Notes: generated by a model not told the origin, from the letters alone. Positions 10,290 to 21,010 are shown, numbered from the stretch's first letter. The stretch: DNA of 64,000 nucleotides from Okapia johnstoni (GCA_024291935.2 CM044313.1:81033001-81097000); one strand, 5' to 3'. Translations and numbers: made by a program.

Positions 10290-10560
10290 ATGACTTCTTT
10301 TTTTCTGTCACACATGTAGACATTTATTAGACAAACATTAGTTAACAAGGCAGGCACAGAACAGTGCACAGATCTGTGCAGTAAACTCTGTCTCCTCTTC
10401 AGGGTTCTGCCCTCTCTGTATGAAGCTGCTCATTCTAGGCAGACACAGCCACATTCCAAGGCAGGATGCTGTGCAGTCAGTCATCCTCCTAATCCCATCA
10501 GTGGGTGTGGGGCTGCCTGAAGATTAAGCCCCACGTGCCCTGTCCATGTTTCTGGTCATG
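10290..10560 (-). other. candidate transcript 3' end or processed retrocopy (minus strand)
   Basis: On the minus strand a 48-codon frame (10484 down to 10338) ends in TAA. It is followed 9 nt later by AATAAA (10328-10323) and, 18 nt after that, by an A7 run then GAAG (10304-10298). That spacing is what a polyadenylated 3' end looks like. The predicted peptide is not recognised. No clear flanking duplication was found, so it could be a retrocopy, a real terminal exon, or coincidence. Confidence 0.25.
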
Positions 10561-10874
10561 CTGGATTCTTATACTTTGTTCATATAAGAACACAGAATGT
10601 TGTTCAACTGTCTTGGCAGTTTATACATTTTCAACGTCTTTTATTTCTTAAATGAGATTACATTTCTAATACTCATCATGCTAATGAACAGGAGCTCAAT
10701 CTCACTAATAATTTTTTATATACATTGTGCTAATTAGCACAGTATAGACTGTTGATATTGACTCAGAGAAGAGGATTAGCGGGAGCCCCTCAGGGAGTGT
10801 AACTCTTCATTTTAATGCCAGCTGACCACCCCACCAGTGACACTTGCTGACTCTGGGTAGGTCTCCTTCTGAAG
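10561..10874. other. single-copy DNA, nothing recognised
   Basis: AT-rich; no family seen. Confidence 0.4.
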
Positions 10875-10975
10875 GCAGGGGTTGCTTTTTAAATGTCTTA
10901 AATTTCCAGAACCTTGTTCAATCCCTGGCATTGAGAATTCCTCAATAAGCATTTCTTAAATGAATGAATAGACAA
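10875..10975 (+). mobile_element. L2 LINE 3' terminus
   Basis: Short L2 terminal piece: GGCATTGAGAATTCCTCAATAAGCATTTC (10928-10956) followed by the typical AAATGAATGAATAG end. Confidence 0.75.
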
Positions 10976-11794
10976 GATTTTGCTGCAAAGAGATCCCACA
11001 CCTGGAGGAGTAAATGTGTTACCCTGTACAAATTTCCCAATGATAGCAATTATAGTACCTCTCCCATAAAAAAATGAATCATGGGATATTCACTTTGTTT
11101 GGCTGTTGCTAACATGTACAGTTTGAAAGAATGTTCAAGGCATTTATTGGGGTGGTGAGATGAGGAGAGGGTAAGGATTCAGAGGAGCAGTGCCTTAGAA
11201 AGAGTAGGTTAGATTGTTTTCTATTAACTCCTCCTGGATGTTAACTTCAGATGCCACCAGAGTAGATTGCCTGAGGTCTTCATAAAACTTTAAGCAAGGG
11301 AGTTGGTGAGGACATTTATGAGGAGGAATGGGGGAAGATGCAGGGAACAGGGACCCAGGTATCCATCCGGGCCATGGTTGCTGAGTTGCTGTTATCATAG
11401 TATCACAGAGCAGAGGCGTCTTTGGTGATAAGCACCAACCCTGCAGATATACTGTGGGTGGCATCCTCTTGTTTGACAAATGTGACCTGCCTGTGGTTAG
11501 GATTCAATTTTGTACTTGGCCCAGCATAGTTTTTCTAGAAGATAGTAGCTTGGGCATATGTTTGACAGAGAAACAAACTTTTCAACTCAGCCCCTTTCAG
11601 AAAGCTCTTTGATTAGTCTTGGAAAGAGGTTCTCTCCTTTCCCAGTGACAAAATATCTCAGTGATCTGGCACTGAGATCAGAAAGAGTGAAAATCATGGA
11701 GATGGGAACACCTTAGCAGTCATCTCTGACTTTCCCTCACAGGCAGCTTTTGATCATGGCTATTTGATGCAACTAAAGGCATCTATCTCCTCCT
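10976..11794. other. single-copy DNA, nothing recognised
   Basis: Contains a purine-rich 11140-11200 stretch and a 94-codon minus-strand frame (11195-11479) without recognisable domain. No repeat family seen. Confidence 0.4.
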
Positions 11795-11892
11795 CAATGA
11801 CAGACGTCATGTTTTGCTCATCCTTGTACCTTCAGCACTGTTTCTGGTATACCATAGGTGCTTAATAAATGTTCCTAGAGTGAATGAGTTCA
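11795..11892 (+). mobile_element. L2 LINE 3' terminus
   Basis: TTTGCTCATCCTTGTACCTTCAGC, then CCATAGGTGCTTAATAAATG and a GAATGAG end (11814-11887), as in L2 3' termini. Confidence 0.78.
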
Positions 11893-12222
11893 TTTTGAGG
11901 CTTTTATTTTTTCAAGAAGGAAACCACAAAGAAAAGTAGAGAGCTCTGTAAGGACAGATGGAATCTGTTTGAGGGAGAATCAGAATAAGGAGCCTGTCAC
12001 AATTTAAGTGCTTTTTCTGGTATATGAAGTCACATGACATCATATGACATCATAACATAGTACATCATGCCATGTCATGCCATGAAGCAGGTTCTCTCAT
12101 TGTTCGTCTCAGGCTAAACTGCCCAGGTATGATTTGAGAACACACCAGCTCTCTGAAATTAAAAGCCCTGATTTTTTCATTGCCCATTTCTATGGTATAA
12201 ATACACCACCATGGTTGGTTTC
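11893..12222. other. single-copy DNA with a local ATGACATC-type repetition
   Basis: Around 12030-12085 short units such as CATGACATCATATGACATCATA and CATGCCATGTCATGCCATG recur as imperfect direct and inverted repeats. Nothing else recognised. Confidence 0.45.
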
Positions 12223-12434
12223 AGGCTTCCCAGGTGGCTCAGTGGTAAAGAATCTGCCTGCCATGCAGGAGACGCAGGTTCAATCCCTGGGTCAGGAAGA
12301 TCCCCTGGAGAAGGAAATGTCAACCCATTCCAGTATTCTCGCCTGGGAAATCCCATGGACAGAGGAGCCTGGCGGACTATAGTCCGTGGGGTCGTGAGAG
12401 AGTCGGACAGGAATGAGTAACAAACAACAACAAA
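12223..12434 (+). mobile_element. Bov-tA SINE, complete
   Basis: Full head and body: AGGCTTCCCAGGTGGCTCAG, B-box-like GGTTCAATCCC at about 12277, GATCCCCTGGAGAAGG, AGAGAGTCGGACAGG, and a CAAACAACAACAAAC tail. Both 82- and 69-codon frames here are shadows of the SINE. Confidence 0.96.
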
Positions 12435-12451
12435 CAGAAGCCGTGGGTTTT

Positions 12452-12925
12452 AAGTATTAGTTTCCTGTGGCTGCTGAAACAAATGACCACAAATCTAGGA
12501 GCATAAATCAACAAAATTTATTCTCTCTCACTCCTGGAGGCCAGTATCCGAGAATAAGTTTCACTGTGCTGAACTCAGGATGTCAGCAGGACTGCGCTCC
12601 CTCTGGAGGCTCTAAGGGGTCATCTAATCCTTGCCTTTTCTACCTTCTGGTCGCTGCTGGTAGTGCTTGGCTTGTGACCACATCCCTCCACCTTCTGTCT
12701 TGCTGGTCACATGGCCTCCTCCTCCTCTGTATCAGATCTCCTTCTGCACTCCTCATAAGCATTTCTATAAGACTGCATTAAGGGTCCACCCAGATAATAC
12801 TCCCATCTCAAGATTCTTAACACATCTGCAAAGTTGTTTTTTTTTTTTTTTTGGCCATATGAATTAACATTCTCCAGCTCCAGGAATTAGGACTTGATAT
12901 ATTTTGGAGGGCCATTATTCAAGAA
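12452..12925 (-). mobile_element. MLT1-type MaLR LTR, antisense
   Basis: Complement of an MLT1-like LTR: TTAGTTTCCTGTGGCTGCTG start, AAATTTATTCTCTCTCAC (a reversed AATAAA-type signal), CTCTGGAGGCTCT, CACATGGCC, ACACATCTGCAAAG and AATTAGGACTTGATATATTTTGG end. A T16 run at 12837-12852 replaces part of the normal sequence. This is an old retroviral-like LTR without coding sequence. Confidence 0.82.
12837..12852. repeat. poly(T) run, 16 nt
   Basis: Uninterrupted T16 inside the antisense MLT1 LTR. Confidence 0.9.
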
Positions 12926-13009
12926 ATCACACTTCTGTTTAACAGCTTGCTCACAAAATACCTAATTATTTAGCAAATGGTTCTCACAAGCAGGTACAAG
13001 AGATAGGGT

Positions 13010-13095
13010 ACCACTGAATGTGAGCTTCTTGCAGGAAGAGATTGGTGCTGCTCCTTAATTTGTATCCTCTGCAATCCCTAGTTGGTGTCAGTCAA
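13010..13095 (+). mobile_element. possible L2 3' fragment
   Basis: GAATGTGAGCTTCTTGCAGGAAGAG followed by TTTGTATCCTCTGCAATCCC resembles the L2 3' UTR; short and diverged. Confidence 0.4.
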
Positions 13096-14054
13096 CATGA
13101 GCTAGTGCTTAAAAAGTACCTTTGGCTAAAGGAGACCTTAGTGTCATCCCCAAAGCCAGTTAATGTAAAACCATATTGGTTGTTTATTTCTAGGAAAAAC
13201 CTCCAGACTGTGAGAATTGTAGTAGGAACAACTAGTTGAAGGCTCTTGAACATGGTCAAAACACATAGCTTGGTAAAAGAGTTTAATGGGCCATGGCCAA
13301 AATTGACAGTGTTGAGTACTTTGGAAAACCCACTTAGCTGCAATGACTCAGTTTCTGAATGTTCCCCTCAGGTCAGATTTTCCAGTCCTGATTTTCTTTT
13401 TGTTTTTTCCTGTGTCCTTTGTCCTCTCAAGACTATGCTATTTGAGCAGGGATTCTGTGTTCAGCTTCCTCATGACCCCTCCCCACCTACCTGCATCCAG
13501 TCCTACAAGGCTGGTATAGTGCCTTGAATTTCATGCCTCCATGATGCTTTTGATCTGCATCAACTGACTGAGCCACTCGCCATATTGAAGTGTGTGTCCC
13601 TGTGTATGTGTGTAAGACTACCGAATGAGTGAAAACTAGAACAGGTCTCGTATTTTTCTAAAGTGATCAAGTCCATGTATCATAACGGCATCTCCTTCAG
13701 TTCCAGTGCTTGGTTGATACAGGTTGTGTTACCTGGGCCCTCACAGGAGGCCACAGTCCTGCTGTTTAGAGCATCTTCAAGAATGTTGGCCCCACATCCC
13801 TCTAGTCCTGGGACATACTCTGGCATTCTGCTCTCTACCACTCCTTCATCTAGTGACGTCACCCCAGTTCCCCTCTGCCTGGTTTGAGGGGGAGATGGTG
13901 CATGCAGCATATAGAAGGGGGGCCCCTCTGAGCTGCTCTCCTGGTCTTTTGTTGAAGCCAGGGCACTGACCAAACAACAAAGGCCTTTTACCATCCTTCA
14001 CAATCTTGCTTTCAGATGGTCACTCAATCTTTCTGATAGCCAAGAGAGAAAGAG
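13096..14054. other. single-copy DNA, nothing recognised
   Basis: No repeat seen. A perfect TGACGTCA octamer lies at 13854-13861. Overlapping frames at 13680-13994 (minus, 104 codons) and 13724-13969 (plus, 81 codons) show no family features and oppose each other. Confidence 0.4.
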
Positions 14055-14250
14055 AGAGGAAATACATTCACTAAACATATACTTTATGTAGGCATTGGGT
14101 AATGTGTTTACAATATAGTTTTCTACTGAATCCGTTTGAAAACCTAGCCAGTGGGGCCTTATCCTCATTTTGTGGATGATAAGATTTGTGCATGGCCAAA
14201 GAAGTGGGCAAGTTAGCAGGTACATAAAGTAGTTGGGGAATGAAGGTGCC
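14055..14250 (+). mobile_element. possible MIR SINE, sense
   Basis: Weak MIR order: AAACATATACTTTATGTAGGCATTG, then CCTCATTTTGTGGATGATAAG and GGCCAAAGAAGTGGGCAAGTTAGCAGG. Diverged. Confidence 0.4.
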
Positions 14251-14635
14251 TGATGAATGATGATCAATCAGTAAACTGGGTATTACAATTCCTGCTTTAC
14301 AAAAAATGTGTTCATAGTCCAAAATGGTTCAGAATGTGCCAAATTTCTCTTGTGGGGAACCCCACCCCTACCATCATCTGTACCTTCTGGCATTATGAGC
14401 CAGCTCATTTTGGCCTATGTGCTCAGCTGTGGTCACCTGCAGGTCAATATTCCTGTGTTCCTCTGGGTCCCAGAGTTTTTCTCCTGGGAAACCCCATTTG
14501 ACACTAGTTGGAAGGGGTCTTATTTAGAGAGAAGGCTTATCAAAGTGTGAGCAGTTTATTATGCTATTCATGACTCTTTTAATCCCAGTGTTTACCAACC
14601 TTTATTTCTTATAACTCCAGGAAATAGGGTGTTTT

Positions 14636-15474
14636 TTTTCCAGCATTACTGACATAAAATTGACAAAACTGTAAGATGTTTAACATATAATGATTTGATG
14701 TATACATTGTGAAATGGTTCTCCCATTGAGGTAATTATCACATCTGTTACAGTACACACTTACCTTTTTTAAAGTGAGAATATTTAAGTTTTACTCTCTA
14801 AGTCAACTTCAATTATACAACACAGTCTTATCAACTATAGTCATTATGTTATATATGAGATTTTCAGACTTTATTAATATTACATGTAATAGAAAGTTGT
14901 ACTTTTTTACCAACCTCTTCCTATTTCTCCCACCTCTCAGCCCTTGGCAACCACTTTTCTGTATGAGTTCAACTTTTAATTTTTTTAGATTCTACATGTA
15001 AGTGATACATACCATTTAATACTTATCTTTTTTGATCTGGATTATTTCACACAGCAGAATGCCTTCCAGGCTCATCCATGTTGTCTCAAGTGTCAGTATT
15101 TCCCTCTTTTTAAAGGCTGAATAATATTCCACTGCTTGTGTGTATTATATATACCACTTTTTCTTTTATATTCATCTATTTATGGACACTAAGATCATTC
15201 CCATGTCTTGCTTATTCTGAATAATGCTGCAGTCAGCATGGGATTACAAATACATCTTTGAGAGAATGAGTTTGTTTCCTTTGGATATAGACCCAGAAGT
15301 GGGGTTGAGGGACCATATGTTCTATTTTTCATTTTTTGAGAAACCTCCATACTGATTTCCATAGTGGTTGTAGCAATTTAATTCCCATCAACAGTGCACA
15401 GGGTTCCCTTTTCTCCATATCCTTGCCAACACTTGTTATCGCTTATCTTTTTGACAGTAACTATCCTAAAAGGT
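14636..15474 (-). mobile_element. L1M LINE 3' region, antisense
   Basis: Complement of an old L1 3' end: TTACTGACATAAAATTGACA (14645), CCTTGGCAACCACTTTTC (14942), GGCTGAATAATATTCCACTG (15115), TAATGCTGCAGTCAGCATGG and CCACATTGG-type blocks through GACAGTAACTATCC. A Bov-tA splits it; a short remnant resumes at 15729. Confidence 0.85.
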
Positions 15475-15716
15475 GGGTTTCCCAGGTGGCACTAGTGGTA
15501 AAGAACCTGCCTGCCAATACAGGCGGTGTTAAGAGATGTGGGTTCGATCCCTGGGTCAGGAAGATCCCCTGGAGAAGGGCATGGCAATCCACTCCAGTAT
15601 TCTTGCCTGGAGAATCCCTTGGACAGAGGAGCGTGGTGGAGCCTGGTAGGCTATAGTTCATAGGCTCGCAAAGAGTCAGACACAACTGGAGCAATTTAGC
15701 ATGCACGCACGCACAC
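15475..15716 (+). mobile_element. Bov-tA SINE (GGTGGCACTAGTGG subtype) with 12-bp TSD
   Basis: Head GGTGGCACTAGTGGTAAAG with the AAGAGATGTGGG insertion, and an intact B-box-like GGTTCGATCCC at 15541-15551. The body ends in a CGCACGCACAC tail. Duplication ATCCTAAAAGGT at 15463-15474 and 15717-15728. Of all copies here its internal promoter looks among the best kept. Confidence 0.97.
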
Positions 15717-15728
15717 ATCCTAAAAGGT

Positions 15729-15745
15729 TTGAGGCGATAGCTAAC
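15729..15745 (-). mobile_element. L1M remnant right of the SINE
   Basis: TTGAGGCGATAGCT continues the interrupted L1M (normally GTGAGGTGATATCT), showing that the SINE inserted into it. Confidence 0.6.
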
Positions 15746-15973
15746 CCAACAGGTGTTAGGGGTTAGAAGGATAGAGCTTACAGCTGTGTGAGTTTCAGGT
15801 GGTAGTATTTAAATAGACTACAACATAAATAGCATTTTCTTGAGTTCTACAGGGCAGGAGGCCGCCTCAACTCTTTTGGCCGGGAAGGTCACAGGTCCTT
15901 AACCACTTTTAAGAGTATAAAAGTGAAGGTAAGTTCTTTTTGTCTAGTGACTGGGACTGTGGGAGGCCAGGCA
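15746..15973. other. single-copy DNA, nothing recognised
   Basis: No family seen. Confidence 0.4.
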
Positions 15974-16115
15974 TCTAAATTTTTCAAAAAATTTTGTTGG
16001 AGTATAATTGCTTTACAGTGTTGTGTTGGTTTCTGCTCTACAACAAAGTGAATCAGCTATATGCACTCATATATCCCCTCCCTTGTAAACCTCCCTCCCA
16101 TCTCTCCCCCCCAGA
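15974..16115 (-). mobile_element. L1 LINE 3' terminus, antisense
   Basis: TTTTTCAAAAAATTTTGTTGGAG start, GTGTTGTGTTGGTTTCTGC, CTACAACAAAGTGAATCAGC, then ATATCCCCTCCC and a C-rich end; about 140 bp. Confidence 0.85.
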
Positions 16116-16427
16116 TTTGTTGATATGAGATAAGCTAAAGGATTGCTTGCTGGCACTCTTGTTATCAGAATATTACCTTATCATGCCTGAATGTAGAGAT
16201 TCTTTTATAGAAGAAGGTTTCTCAGATTTCTTTTAATCCTGCCTTCTGTGAATTCTTTGCTTTTCATTTTAGACGTGACTTGATCCTATAATACCTGGAA
16301 AGAAGTCAGGCTGCTTTGAAGGGCTCTCGGGGCATCAGTCGTCACAAAGGTCATCCATCATCCAGTATTCATTCTGGAAGGCAGTTAATGCCACACAACT
16401 CTCATTTGAAATCACAGGGTTTTGATT
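16116..16427. other. single-copy DNA, nothing recognised
   Basis: No family seen. Confidence 0.4.
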
Positions 16428-16745
16428 TGTATTTATTTTTATTGAAGTATAATTTACATATAACATTATATTAGTTTCTGGTCCCCAATATAATGATTTG
16501 ATATTTGTATATACTTTGGAATAATCACCATTATAGGTCTAGTTAGCATCTGTCATCATACATGGTTAACAAAAGTTTTTTCTCTTCTGATGAGAACTTT
16601 TAAGGTCTACTCTCTTAGCAGCCGTCAAATATGCAATCTGGTGTCATTAACTATAGTTGTCATGCAGTTTTCATTACATCCCTATGACTTATTTTATAAC
16701 TGTGAGTTTATACCTTTTGACCTCCTTCACCATTTCTCTCCCCAA
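16428..16745 (-). mobile_element. L1M LINE 3' terminus, antisense
   Basis: TTATTGAAGTATAATTTACATATAACA start (16439), AATATAATGATTTGAT, AACTATAGTTGTCATGCAG (16650) and TATACCTTTTGACCTCC; typical complement of L1M 3' UTRs. Confidence 0.85.
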
Positions 16746-17204
16746 CCCAAGTTTTAATCTTTCAAATAAAATGAAGATATGGCTGAGATTTGGGCTTTGA
16801 ATGGGGTTTTGAAACTGCCCTTTGCACCACTGCTTTGTCATGGAATTGGAATGGCAAGTAGCAGCCCTGATATTAACAAAGTTGGAATCGACATAACTTG
16901 ATTTACAATAAAAAGGATTCCTGTTTGTTTCGATAGCAGGCAAAGCTTGGCTGTTCAGGATGCCTCTTCATCCTTTCATCCCATCTTTCCTTTACTTATT
17001 CTTCAAGGAGAGGTGGGAGGGACAGCCTCTGGTTCCTGGAAACTTTGGGCAGGTTTCATTCTGTGTCATCCCTTTGAACTTCAGTTTTTTAGCTTCAGAT
17101 TTGTTCCCTGTGAAAATATGCTTTCTCCTTGGAGGTAGTCAGTGAAACCGTCCAAGCTGTTTTCAGTTTGGAGCAGTGGTTCTCCCTCAGCTCCTTCCCC
17201 CAAG
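16746..17204. other. single-copy DNA, nothing recognised
   Basis: No repeat recognised. The right part is covered by a 145-codon minus-strand frame (17081-17518), which also runs through a MER5-type element and so is taken as chance. Confidence 0.4.
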
Positions 17205-17330
17205 GCAATTCTTAACGTTGGTTGCATGTTAGAATCACCTGGGGAACTTTGGAAACTCTTGGCACCTCTATCCCACCACCAAATACATGGATTCAGTTGG
17301 TTGGGAGACAGGTGACACTGGATGTGTGAA
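17205..17330 (+). mobile_element. MER5-type hAT DNA transposon fragment
   Basis: AATTCTTAACGTTGG, GCATGTTAGAATCACCTGGGG (17226-17246), TATCCCACCACC and GGATTCAGTTGGTTGGG follow the MER5-type order. Confidence 0.7.
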
Positions 17331-17874
17331 GCCAAGCTTAGAATTGGTGGCTTACAGGAAGGAGCCAGTGGAGGTTTAGGTGGGGCTGGAGGAGAAGCAC
17401 AGTGTTTGGGAAGCTGGGGAGTAGAGATGATAGGGAAGAAAAGCAAGGAAAGAGCAGAAATGCATAAGGCATAGATGAGAAAGCTGAATGAGGGAAAGAC
17501 AGGCTTCTCAGATCTCACTCTCGCTAGATTGGTCCAAGGAGAAAGCTTCCCCCTATTTTAGCTTCCTCAGTTAAATGATTTCCAGGGATGCTAAAGCTGC
17601 TGATGCCGGGAGATGAAGGCATCAGACGTTGAAAGAGAACTACCACTTAAGATTGCCCGTTGGCTGATTTGGATTTATGCATGGACAAAGTCAAGATGAG
17701 AGAGCAATCAAACTTACTAATTACAGATATGACTGTGTTTAGTGTAAAACGATTTTTAAAATAGAGGTTGCATAAAGTAAATAGTGGAAGTCCCTAAGGT
17801 TGCCTTCAGAGATAAAACTTCATCTGATTATTCTTCTGAATTTTTTATGCATGTTGATACTTGCACATATGTAT
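17331..17874. other. single-copy DNA, nothing recognised
   Basis: Purine-rich 17340-17480; AT-rich afterwards. No family seen. Confidence 0.4.
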
Positions 17875-17935
17875 TTATAAATACACATATGTATGCATAC
17901 ATGTATAGATATGTGTATGTGTGTGTGTGTGTCTT
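17875..17935. repeat. imperfect ATGT/GT simple repeat
   Basis: Mixed TATGTA units end in a (GT)8 run before TCTTATAG. Confidence 0.75.
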
Positions 17936-17954
17936 ATAGTTGTCAGAAATAGGT

Positions 17955-18172
17955 ATGGTTATGCTGGGGAAAAGACTCTTATGCTGGGAAAGACTGAAAG
18001 CAAAAAGAAAAGAGGGCAGCAGAGGATGAGATGGTTAGATAGCATCACCGACTCAATGGACATGAATCTGAGCAAACTCTGGGAGATAGTGAAGGACAGG
18101 AAAGCCTGGTGTGCTACAGTCCATGGGGTTGCAAAGAGTTGGACACAACTGAAGCAACAGACAGTTGCTTCA
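17955..18172 (+). mobile_element. BovB LINE 3' end
   Basis: Sense BovB terminal segment: GACTCTTATGCTGGGAAAG, CAGCAGAGGATGAGATGG, GACTCAATGGACATGAATC, AAAGCCTGGTGTGC, ending in GAAGCAACAGACAG. The last 10 nt are the left arm of a perfect hairpin (18149-18173). Confidence 0.9.
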
Positions 18173-18194
18173 GGGTAACAGACAACCCTAAACT

Positions 18195-18520
18195 CAGTTG
18201 AACACAGAAAAGTTTATTTCTCACTCCAGTATTACATGCATATTGACTAGGGCACCTGTTCATCATAGTCACTTCAAGATCTAGGTTGCTAGAGGCTTGA
18301 TCTCAACACTTACTTTCAAGATAAACTTGGGAGGGAGTGAGAACTCTGAGGCCCATGCTGGTATGTAAATGTTCTGGCCTATAAGTGACACATGTCACTT
18401 ATGTTCACAAGTTCTTGGTCATAACTAGACATGTGGCTCCACCCAACTAAAGGGGGCCGAGAATTGTTCAGTTTTCCATGGGCCTGGAAAAAAAGGAGTA
18501 TGGGCATCAGTGAACAACAC
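18195..18520 (-). mobile_element. old eutherian interspersed repeat, family not named
   Basis: The run AAGTTTATTTCTCACTCC ... AAGTGACACATGTCACTTATGTTCAC ... CATGTGGCTCCACCCAACTAAAGGGGGC follows an order I recognise from a mammal-wide repeat, but I cannot name the family. The strand is a guess from the reversed AATAAA-like TTTATT near its left end. Confidence 0.45.
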
Positions 18521-18649
18521 AGTATAAATGTTGCCTATCCATATGAGTGTATGTAATTTTACAATGAAAGTATATAAAAAAAATGTGTACATATCACTAA
18601 CAATAAACATGGAGTCGTACTCTTTTATAATTAGATGCCTTTCATACAG

Positions 18650-18772
18650 CTGGAGAAGGAAATGGCAACCCACTCCTGTATTCTTGCCTGGAAAATGTCA
18701 TGGATGGGGGAGCCTGGTGGACTACAGTCTATAGGGTCCCAAAGAGTCAGACACAGTTGAACGATTTCATTT
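18650..18772 (+). mobile_element. Bov-A SINE body fragment
   Basis: Starts inside the body (GGAGAAGGAAATGGCAACCC) and lacks the tRNA-like head; ends with AGTCAGACACAGTTGAACG and a TTTCATTTTCACTTT tail. Confidence 0.9.
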
Positions 18773-18869
18773 TCACTTTAATGCAGCTGAATACCTTGAC
18801 GTCTTTCCACACCAATATATGTCTTGCCTATTCTAAAGTTTGCATAGTAGCATGTTCATTCTATTTGCT

Positions 18870-18965
18870 GACTCGTCTCTCCAGAGTTTACCATATTCCA
18901 GGCCCTCTACTGGGTACTAGACTGAATAAGATGCACATGGCAGCCTTGCTCTCATGGCGCACTCT
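18870..18965 (-). mobile_element. possible L2 3' fragment, antisense
   Basis: CATATTCCAGGCCCTCTACTGGGTAC followed by AGCCTTGCTCTCATGG resembles the complement of L2; short. Confidence 0.3.
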
Positions 18966-19021
18966 GTGGAGCCCCTATGTAGTGTACCCACTGTGGGTCT
19001 ATACTGCAATCTGTCTTCTTG

Positions 19022-19514
19022 GAGAGCATATTAAAAAGCAGAGATATTACTTTGCCAACAAAGGTCTGTCTAGTCAAAGCTATGATTTTTCCAGTAGTCA
19101 TGTATGTGAGAGTGGGACTATAAAGAAAGCTGAGAGCCAAAAAATTGATGCTTTTGAACTGCGGTGTTGGAGAAGACTCTTGAGAGTCCCTGGGACTGCA
19201 AGGAGATCCAACCAGTCTATCCTAAAGGAAATCAGTCCTGAATATTCATTGGAAGGACTGATGCTGAAGCTGAAGCTCCAATACTTTGGCCACCTGATTC
19301 AAAAAACTGACTCATTTGAAAAGACCCTGATGCTGGGAAAGATTGAAGGCAGGAGGAGAAGGGGATGACAGAGGATGAGATGGTTGGATGGCATCACTGA
19401 CTCAATGGACATGAGTTTGAGCAAGCTCCGGGAATTGGTGATGGACAGGGGAGCCTGGTGTGATTCAGTGCATGCGGTCACAAAGAGTTGGACAGGACTT
19501 GAGTGACTGAACTG
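19022..19514 (+). mobile_element. BovB LINE, ORF2 C-terminal part and 3' end
   Basis: Sense BovB of about 490 bp. A 222-codon open stretch (18700-19368) continues into it and contains the BovB C-terminal block with residues DAFELRCWRRLLR (about codons 149-161). The first part of that frame is unrelated flanking sequence and a Bov-A body, so it is not a gene. It ends in GACTGAACTGAACTGAA. Confidence 0.94.
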
Positions 19515-20187
19515 AACTGAATTTATGTCCTTGTTGTGGGACATTTAGACAATACAAATAATGGTGTAGGCAGCATAGTTATGCATTTATCTTTGGGCAC
19601 TGTGCAAGGTTTTTTTTTTCTCTTGCCAACAGTGGGGAATAAATTATAAATCCTGGCAGGTCTCCATGGTGCCCAGAAAGATTCTGTTCATTGTAATGGA
19701 GGTGCCAGTCGATCTCTCTATACTGGGGTTCTCCAAATGGAATTTCCAGGTGTTTGTTGCTGGACTATTCCTCAGCTTACTCCAGCATTTAATTGCTACT
19801 GAAACAGTTCACCTAAGGTCCTTGGTCCCTTCCTTCTCTTCAGCCTTTACTTTAGATGGTGGGGTGAACATGGTGGGTTTTCAGAGCCTTCCATGTCTGG
19901 GCTCTTAATGACTGTGAGAGGGAGAGGCTCTGAGAGGAGCATTGTTCATCCCCACCGGACCCCACATCCAAACTCCCCTGCAAGGAGCTCTAGGAGTTTG
20001 TCCGCCAACCACTCCTCCTCTGTATAATTTCCTTACTAGAATCCTCTTCCATTTTGTTCCCAAGTGTGCTTTGGGATGACACTTACTCAAATTTTTGATT
20101 TAAGACAGACTGTTTCCTAGTCTCAGTTCTATGAGTAGATTCTGCACCACCCCCATATTATTTCACATGATTTAGAGGGTCCGGTTA
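19515..20187. other. single-copy DNA, nothing recognised
   Basis: A T9 run at 19611-19619 is the only low-complexity feature. No family seen. Confidence 0.4.
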
Positions 20188-20330
20188 GATATGAGAGGGT
20201 TGGATAGCATCACCAACTCAGTAGACATGCATGTGAGCAAACTCCGGGGTAGTGGAGGACTGGGTATCCTGACATGCTGCAGTCCATGTGGTTACAAAGA
20301 GTCTGACATGACTTAACCACTGAACAACAG
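20188..20330 (+). mobile_element. BovB LINE 3' end fragment
   Basis: GGTTGGATAGCATCACCAAC, GAGCAAACTCCGG, TGCTGCAGTCCATG, and an ACTGAACAACAGCAG tail. Confidence 0.88.
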
Positions 20331-20998
20331 CAGGAGGTCTGGAGATCTATATTTTGTTTGTTTGTTTCTGCACTCTCTTTCCCAGATCCCTCATGTATTC
20401 AGTGTCCTCCATCATAGAGCATTAGGTGGGGCTGACGCATTTTTTATCTTATTCCCATGGAACATTATTTTAGGGTGGGTGTGTTATAACATATTGAGAC
20501 ATTTCAAATTGCTGAGCTGGCCAGCCTCATGATTTTCTTGTCTTTACCGCTAGGGCAGTGCCATCGTGTACACTGAGGGCCTGGGCAGATGCTTGCAGAC
20601 TGGGCTGACTTGACTCTTTCAGCCCATGGGTCCTACCGTGTTTGCTTTGGGGCTGGAAATATTGAGAACATTCTTCCCAGCTTTCTTCTGCTGTGTCTTT
20701 AGAGTTTCCCAAGAAAACCCAGACTTTGCTGTATACAAAAGTCCTTTCTTAAAACCAACTGTTTGAAAGTAACAAACTTTTCAAGTGTCTTTTAAAAATA
20801 TTTAGAACTTTGTAATTACTAAAAACAAGATGTAAATGTCAGTGTCTTCTCTGGGAGGAAAAGGACATCCTTGGGTTGTCCCCTGAAGACTGTTTCAAGC
20901 TGCCAGTGGAGTTATTTTGGGAGCTGAGTTTCTGATGGGTGACAGCTCAAGACGTGATTCATAGAGTTGGAAAGCACACTGCTTTTTTGCTCTTCCCT
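20331..20998. other. single-copy DNA, nothing recognised
   Basis: No repeat recognised; a (TTTG)3 stretch near 20355. Confidence 0.4.
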
Positions 20999-21010
20999 CA
21001 GCTTCTGGAA

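Noticed and set aside
15541..15551. tRNA-like B-box, suggesting a tRNA-Glu gene
   Set aside because: It is the head of a Bov-tA SINE with a Bov-A body and target duplication, and lacks a full cloverleaf.
17081..17518. 145-codon minus-strand frame
   Set aside because: It crosses a MER5-type element and a purine-rich stretch. The predicted peptide is low-complexity (Pro, Ser, Leu) with no domain.
18700..19368. 222-codon open frame, the longest in the window
   Set aside because: It runs from a Bov-A body through flanking DNA into a BovB ORF2 C-terminal remnant; three unrelated pieces, no gene.
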